Shown in pieces: positions 32,702 through 40,181 of a stretch of DNA of 47,182 nt (positions are counted from its first letter, which is position 1; each line of letters begins with the position of its first letter). The stretch comes from Gammaproteobacteria bacterium (GTDB lineage: Bacteria; Pseudomonadota; Gammaproteobacteria; Steroidobacterales; Steroidobacteraceae). The notes below the pieces were generated by a model that was given only the letters and a program-made list of their open reading frames with translations, was not told the DNA's origin and searched no databases. Location of the stretch: contig JAQGOE010000366.1 in assembly GCA_028293725.1 (NCBI GenBank), positions 1 through 47,182 of the forward strand, given 5' to 3'. The translations under genes were made by a program, and so were the position numbers.

Positions 32702-33160
32702 ATGCAGGGGGTTTGCATTTCATTTACAGTGAATAAAGACGATCAGCCCAAGATCAAAGTCATGATTGCCAACGATCACCCGATCATGCGTGTCGGGCTG
32801 CGGATGGCTGTCCGACGCGAACGAGACATGGAAGTCGTGGGCGAGACGCGGGGCGCCCGTGACAGCATCGAGCAGTTCCAGCGGGTTCTCCCCGATGTCC
32901 TTCTGCTGGATCTCGATTCGCCCGACCAGAGCGGCCCCGATACCGTGGAGGCGATTCATCGTGCCTATCCAAACCTTCCCCTGCTCGTGCTGAGTTCCTA
33001 TCCGATCGACGCGAATGAGCTGCTGCGCCAGCCGAGCCCGGGGCCGGGGCCGGGGCCGGTGATGTTCATATTAAAGTCATCTTCCGGTGAGGAAATCATC
33101 GCAGCCCTGCGCACGGTGGTCGTCGATTTCTGCCAGCGGGAAAGCGCCTCCCGGCTCTAG
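32702..33160 (+). CDS. Stand-alone receiver-domain protein B
   Basis: 152 residues if begun at 32702. The promoter position suggests transcription starts near 32703, so the in-frame GTG at 32729 or ATG at 32762 may be the true start; none has a good ribosome site. It is receiver domain only, like protein A: IANDHPIMRVGLRM (Asn24-Asp25, the first acidic residue replaced), Asp70 in LLLDLDSP, Ser98, Lys125. Between beta-4 and beta-5 is a PSPGPGPGP insert encoded by a GGGGCC tandem repeat (33037-33060). It lies directly ahead of regulator 2 and may titrate phosphate in that pathway. Confidence 0.8.
   Translation: MQGVCISFTVNKDDQPKIKVMIANDHPIMRVGLRMAVRRERDMEVVGETRGARDSIEQFQRVLPDVLLLDLDSPDQSGPDTVEAIHRAYPNLPLLVLSSYPIDANELLRQPSPGPGPGPVMFILKSSSGEEIIAALRTVVVDFCQRESASRL
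33037..33060 (+). repeat. Hexanucleotide GGGGCC-type tandem repeat in receiver B
   Basis: About three in-frame copies of a CCGGGG-type unit, giving Pro-Gly repeats. Unit changes would keep the frame. Confidence 0.7.
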
Positions 33161-33174
33161 CGCGGACCTGGAAT

Positions 33175-33192
33175 GGCTGGACCTTTCCAGCC
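33175..33192. terminator. Small hairpin between receiver B and regulator 2
   Basis: GGCTGGA / TCCAGCC with a 4-nt loop, 15 nt after the receiver B stop. It may end or attenuate the transcript. No operator copy is present ahead of regulator 2. Confidence 0.45.
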
Positions 33193-33243
33193 ACCGATAG
33201 CATTATTGGCTTTCGATATTCCGACGGCCATCGAGGTGAAGTC

Positions 33244-33876
33244 ATGAGCGTGCCTGACACGGCGCTGCGAGTCTTGATCGCGGACGATCACCCGGCCATG
33301 CGTGACGGACTCGCTCGAGCCATCGCTCAAGAGTCCAACATGACGGTCGTCGGCATGGTTGCCGACGGCGTCGCGGCCGTCACCCAGTTCAGCGCTTTGC
33401 GTCCGGATGTCGTTCTCATGGATCTGCAAATGCCTCGCAGAAATGGTCTGCAGGCGATCGCGGAGATCCGCGCCATCTGCGCGGACGCTTGCCTCGTCGT
33501 CCTCACGAGCTTCGCCGGCGATGCCAGAGTCAGCCGCGCACTCGAACTCGGGGCCGCATCCTACATTCTGAAAACCTCCCGGACCGAAACCATCGTTGCG
33601 ACCATACGCAGCGCCTGTAATGGCCGCACTGTCCTGGGACCCGATGTCTCGCACGATCTCGAACAACATCGCGGCATGGAGCCGCTGAGTCCGCGCGAAG
33701 TGAGTGTGCTGCGACTGGTGGCAGCCGGCAGGCACAATCGCAGCATCGGCGAAGGGTTGAATATCTCGGAGCAAACGGTCAAAAGCCGTATCAAGAACAT
33801 TCTTGCCAAACTCAACGCCCACGATCGATCCCACGCCGTCGTCCTGGCTATGAAGCGCGGCTTCCTGGATCCCTGA
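33244..33876 (+). CDS. NarL/FixJ-family response regulator 2
   Basis: 210 residues, collinear with regulator 1: Asp14/Asp15, phospho-acceptor Asp60 (VLMDLQMP), Thr88, Lys110, and a LuxR-type HTH with LSPREVSVLRLVAAG and SEQTVKSRIKNILAKL. The recognition helix differs from regulator 1 by a single Thr/Ser change, so the two probably share target sites. It lacks an operator of its own, unlike regulator 1. Kinase 2 is encoded convergently, and the two 3' ends overlap by 29 bp. It follows receiver B by 83 bp and may share its transcript if the small hairpin is read through. Confidence 0.92.
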   Translation: MSVPDTALRVLIADDHPAMRDGLARAIAQESNMTVVGMVADGVAAVTQFSALRPDVVLMDLQMPRRNGLQAIAEIRAICADACLVVLTSFAGDARVSRALELGAASYILKTSRTETIVATIRSACNGRTVLGPDVSHDLEQHRGMEPLSPREVSVLRLVAAGRHNRSIGEGLNISEQTVKSRIKNILAKLNAHDRSHAVVLAMKRGFLDP

Positions 33877-36800
33877 AACGGGTCCGCCTGGACCGCTGCC
33901 ACCAACGAACGATGAGGTCGGACCAACCGGTCCGCGCCACGTCCGCAAATGCGATGGCGGCGGGTACGTGAACCGAAACCTTGGCGCCGGTCGTCCCGTT
34001 GGGCCCCAAGGTAAAGGTAGCGCCCAACTGCTGGGCCCGCTCTTGCATCCCGAGAATGCCGTAGTGGCCGACCGAGCGATCCGCCCGCAACGGGGTTGGC
34101 GTGATCCCGCAGCCATCGTCGGCGACGGCTAGAATTATCGAGTTTGGATGGTATTCGACCGTCACTAGAACGCGTCGACACTTCGCGTGTTGGATGGCGT
34201 TGCGCACCGCCTCCCGGGCAATGTCGACGAGCTGTTGATACGCATCGTTCGTGATCGGATGCGGTATTCCCCGGGTGACGATCTCCACAGCCGGGTTCTC
34301 GTTGGCAGGCCGGTCATTGGCTATACGCTGCAACGTGGCGATGAGATCTGAATCCTTACTGTCGCCGCTGCGTAGCGCGACGATCCGATCTCTTGCCTCG
34401 ACCACGATCTCGCGTGCCTGCTCGGACACTTCGCGGATCTCGGCGCGCAGCTCGCCTGGCAAGGCGCGATCGTTTGCCCAGATGTTGGTGCGCAAGACCA
34501 AGGACTGTACCCCTTGCAACAGCGTGTCGTGCAGGTCGCGTGCGATGCGCTCCCGCTCGTACGTCCGGGCTGCGATGTGTTGGCGAATGCGCGCCTTGAT
34601 CTGCTCGGTGCGCACGATAACGGCGAGCACCAACAACAGGGTCGCCAGCAGCGCCACCATCGAGCGAAACCAGACAGTCTGGTAAAACGCGGCCGCCACC
34701 CGGAACGTGAGCACCGCCGTGTCGCTCCAGTGCCCGGCACCGTTTTCGGCCAGCAGTTCGAACCGGTGCTCCCCGGGGGAGAGATTCGTGTAGTAGGTCT
34801 GTCTGCGCATCCCTGCCTCCTGCCATGCGCTGTCGACACCGGTCAAGCGGTAACGAAAGTTGACTCGCTCGGGATCTCGTAAAACCAGCGCCGTGTAGTC
34901 GATTCGCAGGTTGCGCGGCAGCTCGGCATCGACCCGGTGCGCCCGTGGCACGTAGGTCACGTCATCGCCGGTGACGGTCTCGATCGACACCAGGGTCGAG
35001 GCACCCTGTTGAATTCTTTGTCGTGGATCGATCCACCATACCCCGTTCTGACGGCTGAACCAGAGCCGCCCATCCGCGCCTTTGAGGGCAGTGGGGAATG
35101 GCCGTATCACGACCGCGGCGCTCCCTAACCCATCGCGCCAATCGAACAGCTCGAAAGGCACCTCGTGCGGCTTGGCTGACAAGGCGATGTTGACACTGTC
35201 TTTTGAGAGACGGTAAATCCCGCGCGCGCCGTTGATCCACAGCTCACCGTCGTCCGTCTCGATAATCGCCCCTCCGAAGGCGAACCGCTCGCCGCCCTGA
35301 CCCCTGACCGCCACGAAGTGTTCACCCACCAGAGTGGCGAAACTCTGGTCGCCAGCCACCCAGACGTGGCGGCCGTGGACCGTGACGCCCAGGACATTGC
35401 CGACATGCAAACCGTCCGCCTCGCCATACGAGACCACCCGGGTCCCCTCGCGCACGACGACGCGATTGTTAGAATAGGTAATCCACAGCCGGCCACCCTC
35501 ATCGGCGAGCAGCCGCGTCGCGGGGCCCTCTGGCATCCCGGTCTGCGGCCCTTGTGCCTGCCACTCACCGTGCTCGCGTCGATAGAGCCCTCGAGTAGCG
35601 ATCGATACCCAGATATCTCCATCGGGCTCCACGGCGATGGCCTGATACAACGAGGTCGTCATGCCGTTGAGCGAGGCGGCCGCAGCGGGTGGGGGCGCGA
35701 TTTTCAGAGTCTCGCCGTGGAAATGGCGCACGATGCCGTCCATGCCCGCAGTCCACCATGCGCCATCGCGCGTCGTAGTCGCCGCCGTGACTCCAACGCC
35801 CGCTGTGGGCTCCGCCCGAATCGAGCGACCCACACGCATGCTCGAGCCCGTGAAGCTGCCAACGAGTAGCTCGCCCTCCTGTTCGCCAATCAGAAAGGGC
35901 AGGTAGATGGTGTCAGAAAGGTTCAACCGGTGCAGCAGCGCCACGCTGAACCGATCCAAACCTCCCATGGTGCCGACCCAGACATTCCCTTCGCGATCCT
36001 CCAGCACCGATTCGACTTCACCCGACAAGCCGTCCTCGACGGTAAACAACTCCTCGGTTGCCTGCGAATTCGGTGCGGGGGACCACCGCACCCGGGCGAG
36101 CGCGCCCGGGGCGGAATGCCACCAAGCGCCGCCAGAGTCCACCATCGATTGCGACGGTTCATACTCCAGATCGCCCGTCCCCCCGGCCGGCGACCACGTG
36201 GAATCGACCGGCGTTGCGAAGCGCTGCGCCAAGGCCTGGGATCGAGCTATCGGCAAAAACTGTCCGGACGTATTGTCGCGCGCGAAAGCGGACGTCGGCG
36301 TAAGCACTTCCAGCCGTGACGCGCAGACAGCGAGTGAGAGCGCTCGCTCTTCGCTGTAGCCGGACGACGAGTCGATCTTCTGCCAGCGCTTGCCATCGAA
36401 TCGAGCCAGGCCGCCAACGGTGGCGACCCAGAGCGCCCCGTCAGAGGTTCGGAGGAATTGATGGACGGCGCCAGCGGGAATGCTGCCCGGGGGGAAATGG
36501 GTGAGCTCACCTTGACGGAGGCGACTCACCCCGCCGAACAAATAACCGATCCACAGGTCCCCGTTGAGGTCCGCGTACAGTGCCCAGATCGAGGCATTCG
36601 GCAGTCGTTCGCCCAAAGTAGAATCGAACCGGACTCCGTCGAACCGATAGAGTCCTGTTTCGGTGCCGACCCAGAGGAAACCGTCCGGGGTCTGCGCCAG
36701 GGCCCTGACGCTGTTAGGGGCGCCGTCCTTGGCCCGGAAGGCGGTATGGCGTAACTCGGACAGTCCGAACTGTCTTTCGAGCATGTACATCGAAGCGTCG

Positions 36801-36880
36801 CCCGGCCGTGACGCTCCGCCTGTCGCCGGCAACGAGAATACAGTCAGCGTGCAAAACAGAATGTAGCAACGCGTCAACAC
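33848..36880 (-). CDS. Two-component propeller sensor histidine kinase 2
   Basis: 1010 residues with the same architecture as kinase 1. It has a signal peptide (about 1-24), Reg_prop repeats (GFLWVGTETGLYRFDGVRF, GDLWIGYLFGGVSRL, GNVWVGTMGGLDRF), a Y_Y_Y domain (YRLTGVDSAWQEAG), one membrane helix, HisKA_3 with RIARDLHDTLLQG (His near 783), and HATPase_c with N box EAVRNAIQHAK, G1 DDGCGI and G2 GILGM. The tail after the ATPase is long and Arg-rich because the stop lies inside the convergent regulator 2 gene. Regulator 2 is the natural partner. The propellers of the two kinases differ widely, so the signals probably differ. Confidence 0.92.
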   Translation of the reverse strand: MLTRCYILFCTLTVFSLPATGGASRPGDASMYMLERQFGLSELRHTAFRAKDGAPNSVRALAQTPDGFLWVGTETGLYRFDGVRFDSTLGERLPNASIWALYADLNGDLWIGYLFGGVSRLRQGELTHFPPGSIPAGAVHQFLRTSDGALWVATVGGLARFDGKRWQKIDSSSGYSEERALSLAVCASRLEVLTPTSAFARDNTSGQFLPIARSQALAQRFATPVDSTWSPAGGTGDLEYEPSQSMVDSGGAWWHSAPGALARVRWSPAPNSQATEELFTVEDGLSGEVESVLEDREGNVWVGTMGGLDRFSVALLHRLNLSDTIYLPFLIGEQEGELLVGSFTGSSMRVGRSIRAEPTAGVGVTAATTTRDGAWWTAGMDGIVRHFHGETLKIAPPPAAAASLNGMTTSLYQAIAVEPDGDIWVSIATRGLYRREHGEWQAQGPQTGMPEGPATRLLADEGGRLWITYSNNRVVVREGTRVVSYGEADGLHVGNVLGVTVHGRHVWVAGDQSFATLVGEHFVAVRGQGGERFAFGGAIIETDDGELWINGARGIYRLSKDSVNIALSAKPHEVPFELFDWRDGLGSAAVVIRPFPTALKGADGRLWFSRQNGVWWIDPRQRIQQGASTLVSIETVTGDDVTYVPRAHRVDAELPRNLRIDYTALVLRDPERVNFRYRLTGVDSAWQEAGMRRQTYYTNLSPGEHRFELLAENGAGHWSDTAVLTFRVAAAFYQTVWFRSMVALLATLLLVLAVIVRTEQIKARIRQHIAARTYERERIARDLHDTLLQGVQSLVLRTNIWANDRALPGELRAEIREVSEQAREIVVEARDRIVALRSGDSKDSDLIATLQRIANDRPANENPAVEIVTRGIPHPITNDAYQQLVDIAREAVRNAIQHAKCRRVLVTVEYHPNSIILAVADDGCGITPTPLRADRSVGHYGILGMQERAQQLGATFTLGPNGTTGAKVSVHVPAAIAFADVARTGWSDLIVRWWQRSRRTRFRDPGSRAS

Positions 36881-36903
36881 CTAAGGACACTGTAGTTCCT
36901 TAG
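36881..36903. promoter_or_regulatory. Inverted repeat directly upstream of kinase 2
   Basis: CTAAGGA-N9-TCCTTAG, starting one base before the kinase 2 ATG. It contains a T-N11-A type core as in LysR boxes, and a LysR gene is next door. Too close for a normal leader; a repressor or LysR site is possible. Confidence 0.4.
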
Positions 36904-36961
36904 ACTGGGTCGAAGAAGCGCCAAAACGGCAAACCAGCCTCTCAAAATCCGAGAGACTTCG

Positions 36962-37876
36962 TCACTCGCCGCCACCAACCTCGAGCAACGATTTGCGGAT
37001 ACGCGGAGTAGCGAACTCGATGAAGCGGCGCATCTTGAGGGGCAAGCGGCCCTTCTTGGAATGCAACATATGCACCGGAATGGCGACCGGCTCGTACTCC
37101 GCCAGGATGATTTGTAACTTGCCTTCCCGTACCGCCGGCGCGGCCTGATAGGAAATGACATTCGTAATTCCGACACCGGCGATCGCGGCTGCAACGGCAG
37201 CCTCGCCACTATTGACATACAACCGACACATGGGACTGATCACCCGCCTCGCGCCTCCATTCGAGGCGAACAACCATGACACGCCCGAATGAATCCCGGT
37301 GAAGGTGATGCACACATGCCGCACAAGCTCCTCGGGCGTTTGTGGCACTCCATGGGTCGCGAAATAGGCGGGGCTACCACAAACGACCCGGCGAACCGAG
37401 CCCACCCGGGTGGCGATCTGACTGTTATCCGCCAGTTCGCCGATCCGCACCGCCATGTCGATCTGGTCCTCCACCAGGCTCAAGTTACGGTCCGTCAAGG
37501 TCATGCGAACCTTGATCTCGGCGAACGCCGCGAGAAACTCGCACACGACCGGCAAGATGTGCAGTCGACCGAATACGACCGGCGCGGTGACGGTAAGCTC
37601 CCCGCGCGGAACGCTGTACTCGCCAGAGGCGCGAGACTCCGCCTCCTGAACCTCCCTTAGGATCTGTCGACAGGCCTCGACGTAGGCGACACCCGCATCG
37701 GTCATAACGAGTTTTCGCCCCGACCTGACGAGGAGCCGGGTTTTCAGGTGTTCTTCCAGCTCAGCCACCTTGCGGCTGATGGTCGGTAAGGACACACCCA
37801 GCTTACGGCCGGCGGCCGAAAAGCTGCCTTCCTCCGCCGAGGACACCAACAGGGCCATGGCCTCTAAGCGATCCAT
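36962..37876 (-). CDS. LysR-family transcriptional regulator
   Basis: 304 residues. The N-terminal winged HTH (about 1-60) reads MDRLEAMALLVSSAEEGSFSAAGRKLGVSLPTISRKVAELEEHL. The rest is a LysR substrate-binding domain (about 90-295, VMTDAG through MRRFIEFATPRI). It resembles the DsdC/CrgA-like clade often next to oxidoreductase or efflux genes. It lies on the same strand as kinase 2, 81 bp upstream of it. The broken TrxR-like gene precedes it. Effector unknown. Confidence 0.9.
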   Translation of the reverse strand: MDRLEAMALLVSSAEEGSFSAAGRKLGVSLPTISRKVAELEEHLKTRLLVRSGRKLVMTDAGVAYVEACRQILREVQEAESRASGEYSVPRGELTVTAPVVFGRLHILPVVCEFLAAFAEIKVRMTLTDRNLSLVEDQIDMAVRIGELADNSQIATRVGSVRRVVCGSPAYFATHGVPQTPEELVRHVCITFTGIHSGVSWLFASNGGARRVISPMCRLYVNSGEAAVAAAIAGVGITNVISYQAAPAVREGKLQIILAEYEPVAIPVHMLHSKKGRLPLKMRRFIEFATPRIRKSLLEVGGGE

Positions 37877-37903
37877 GGCGCCTCATCGAGGCGACCCTCG
37901 TTC

Positions 37904-38692
37904 AGGCCCCGGCAGAAGCAGCCTGTACCGCCGCCTCGAGCGCCAGGACCCGGTGGACTTGTTGAATACATGCGGACCCTTCTCCGACAGCCGAGGCAAC
38001 TCTCTTGATGCTACCACTGCGCGCATCCCCGACTGCGAATATGCCCGGTAAACTGGTTCGTGGAACCCCAGGCTCGGCGGCCTCGATGTGGCGCGGTCGT
38101 CCTTGCCCGCGGACGTCACGGCACCTGTGAGTACGAACCCTTCGGCATCCAAGTCAACGCAACCCCCGAGCCACTGGGTATTGGGTACCGCACCGGTCAT
38201 CAAGAACAGGTGGCCTATTTCGCGCGTCTCCAGTTTGCCGCCAGGGCCCGTTTTCCACACAACCCGGGACAGACGCTCGCTTCCCTCGAGCGCCACGATT
38301 TCGGTGCGTCGGTGCAGGGTAATATTCGGTGTCTCGGCAATCCGACCGATGAGATAATTAGACATGCTGTCGGCCAGGCCGTCACCTCGGACGAGAATAT
38401 GAACGTGCCGGGCGGTGTTGGCTAGAAAGACAGCCGCGTGGCCGGCGGAATTCCCACCGCCAACAATAGCCACCTCCACCGAGTCACAGTGGCGCGCCTC
38501 GGTGGCCGTCGCCGCGTAATAGATGTCCCGGTCCTGATATCGATCGCAATCCGGGTGCGGCAGCTTGCGATAGCTCGCCCCGGTCGCGATCAGAATGCAA
38601 CGTGTCTTGAGCAGCGTGCCGTTCGAGACTTGCACGGTGTAAGGCCGACGCGTGCAATGCAGCCCAACCACTCCTTGTGCTGTGCGGAGCAT
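37904..38692 (-). pseudogene. Thioredoxin-reductase-like flavoprotein, N-terminally truncated and frameshifted
   Basis: It begins MLRTAQGVVGLHCTRRPYTVQVSNG at 38692, already inside the protein: the N-terminal FAD-binding motif is missing. The middle holds IATGASYRKLP and the NADPH motif VAIVGGGNSAGHAAVFLA, then MTGAVPNTQWL. Near 38090 the frame shifts: the expected LPGIFAVGDARSGSIKRVASAVGEGS tail is encoded in another frame and ends at about 37904. The redox CxxC site is not found. The family is the TrxR-like reductase often fused to cNMP domains. A perfect regulon operator sits 5 bp ahead of the first ATG, where a normal leader cannot fit. Confidence 0.8.
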
Positions 38693-38696
38693 GGCT

Positions 38697-38712
38697 TCAC
38701 TCAACCGAGTGA
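38697..38712 (-). promoter_or_regulatory. Regulon operator beside the truncated reductase
   Basis: Perfect arms, TCACTC-AACC-GAGTGA, with symmetrical flanks, in the short gap between the NodT-type gene and the truncated reductase. No -10 box at the usual gap; GGAGTG stands there. Confidence 0.68.
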
Positions 38713-38738
38713 AAATCGCACCCCGCGAGTGTCTGGCA

Positions 38739-40181
38739 TTACCGTTGGGCGGCAGTCGAGGCGTTCCGCCAGCCCCCGCCGAGCGCCTTGAACACACTGA
38801 CCTGGTCGAGAACCAGGTCGGCATCCGAGCCCGCCACGGCGGCGTCCGTCGCGATGAGCTGCTGCTCCGTGGTGAGCAGGTCGATATCGCTGATGGCACC
38901 GGCAATGAACTGCTGATGAGCGATCTCGAAGGCCCGCTGCGCACGCTGCTGCGCCCTGGAGAGCGCCTGGCGATGGTCGAGTTCGGAGCGGTAGGTCGCG
39001 AGCGCCTGCTCTGCCTCCTTGAGGGCTTGCAGGACGACGCCGTCGAACTTGGCGAGCGCGGCGGCAGCCCCGGCCTCGGCCTGCCGGATGCGGGCCCGCG
39101 GAATCGCCTGGTTAGGAAATGTCCAGCTCAGCGCCGGCCCCACGCCCCAGGCGATGCCTTTGTTGTTCGCGAAGTTATTGAACTCGGTGTTGACACCGCC
39201 AATGAGGCCCTGAAGTTGAATCCGCGGATACAGATCCGCCGTCGTCACGCCGATCCGCGCGGTAGCGGCGGCAAGCCGGCGCTCCGCCTCGCGAACGTCG
39301 GGTCGACGTCGCAACAAAGTTGTGCCGTCGCCAATCGGGATGAGGTCAGCCAGTCGTGGGGGTAGTACGCAACTGGTCACTTCGGTGGGCGCTTTCGACG
39401 GTGGCCGTCCCAACATCGCCGCGAGCTCGAACAGCGCGTCCTGGCGCTGCCCCTCCAACGGCGGGATGCTGGCGCCGACTTGCTCGACGAGCTCCTGCGC
39501 GCGCACAACGTCGAACTCGGACCCTGCCCCGGCCTCGTTGCGATTTGTCGTGATGTTAGCTTCGCGAGTCACGACGTCGAGCGAGTGATGCGCAACAGTC
39601 AGCTCTTCGCCCAAGGCACACACTTGCGCGTAGGCGCGCGCAGTCTCAGCGGCGACGACGATCTTCACGGCATCGCGGGTCGCCCGGACCGCCTCGTCGT
39701 CGGCCCGCGCAGCCTCGATCGAGCGTTTCACCCGACCGAAGAGATCGACCTCGTAACCCACTCCGAGAAGGCCTTTGTAGAGCTCGACGTTCTTCGGATC
39801 CTTTCCGTCGATCTCCAGGATCTCGTCACTCTGCGCATCACGCCCGTAAAGCGCACTTGCCTCCCCCTGGGTCTGTGGCCAGCGCTGGGACTTCACCGCC
39901 GACAGGACTGCGCGAGAGGCCATGAGATTGGCGGCCGCCATGCGTAAGTCGGTGTTGGCGGCGAAGGCTTCCTGCAATAGCCCGTTCAACTGCTCATCAT
40001 GATAGAGCCGCCACCAGTCATCGGGCGGCTCCGCGACCGTTTCGGCCGCCGCGCTCGTGGACACCAGCGGCGCCTCCGCGCCCTCGACCGGCTTCGCGGT
40101 GTGGTAATCCGGACCGACGGCGCACCCGCTCAACACTGCTAGCAGGGTTACCGCGGCCGCGCTGCTGAACTGGCGCTTCAT
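38739..40181 (-). CDS. Outer-membrane efflux lipoprotein (NodT/OprM type)
   Basis: 480 residues from the ATG at 40181. A lipoprotein signal MKRQFSSAAAVTLLAVLSGCAVGPDY places the lipidated Cys at 20. Two OEP repeats follow, with RPDVREAERRLAAATARIGVTTADLYPRIQLQG and YRSELDHRQALSRAQQRAQRAFEIAHQQFIAGAISDIDLLTTEQQL, typical of TolC-like trimeric channels. It is the last gene of the HlyD-EmrB-NodT operon; its start overlaps the MFS stop (ATGA). It connects the inner-membrane pump to the exterior. The longer frame to 40307 is not needed. Confidence 0.92.
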   Translation of the reverse strand: MKRQFSSAAAVTLLAVLSGCAVGPDYHTAKPVEGAEAPLVSTSAAAETVAEPPDDWWRLYHDEQLNGLLQEAFAANTDLRMAAANLMASRAVLSAVKSQRWPQTQGEASALYGRDAQSDEILEIDGKDPKNVELYKGLLGVGYEVDLFGRVKRSIEAARADDEAVRATRDAVKIVVAAETARAYAQVCALGEELTVAHHSLDVVTREANITTNRNEAGAGSEFDVVRAQELVEQVGASIPPLEGQRQDALFELAAMLGRPPSKAPTEVTSCVLPPRLADLIPIGDGTTLLRRRPDVREAERRLAAATARIGVTTADLYPRIQLQGLIGGVNTEFNNFANNKGIAWGVGPALSWTFPNQAIPRARIRQAEAGAAAALAKFDGVVLQALKEAEQALATYRSELDHRQALSRAQQRAQRAFEIAHQQFIAGAISDIDLLTTEQQLIATDAAVAGSDADLVLDQVSVFKALGGGWRNASTAAQR

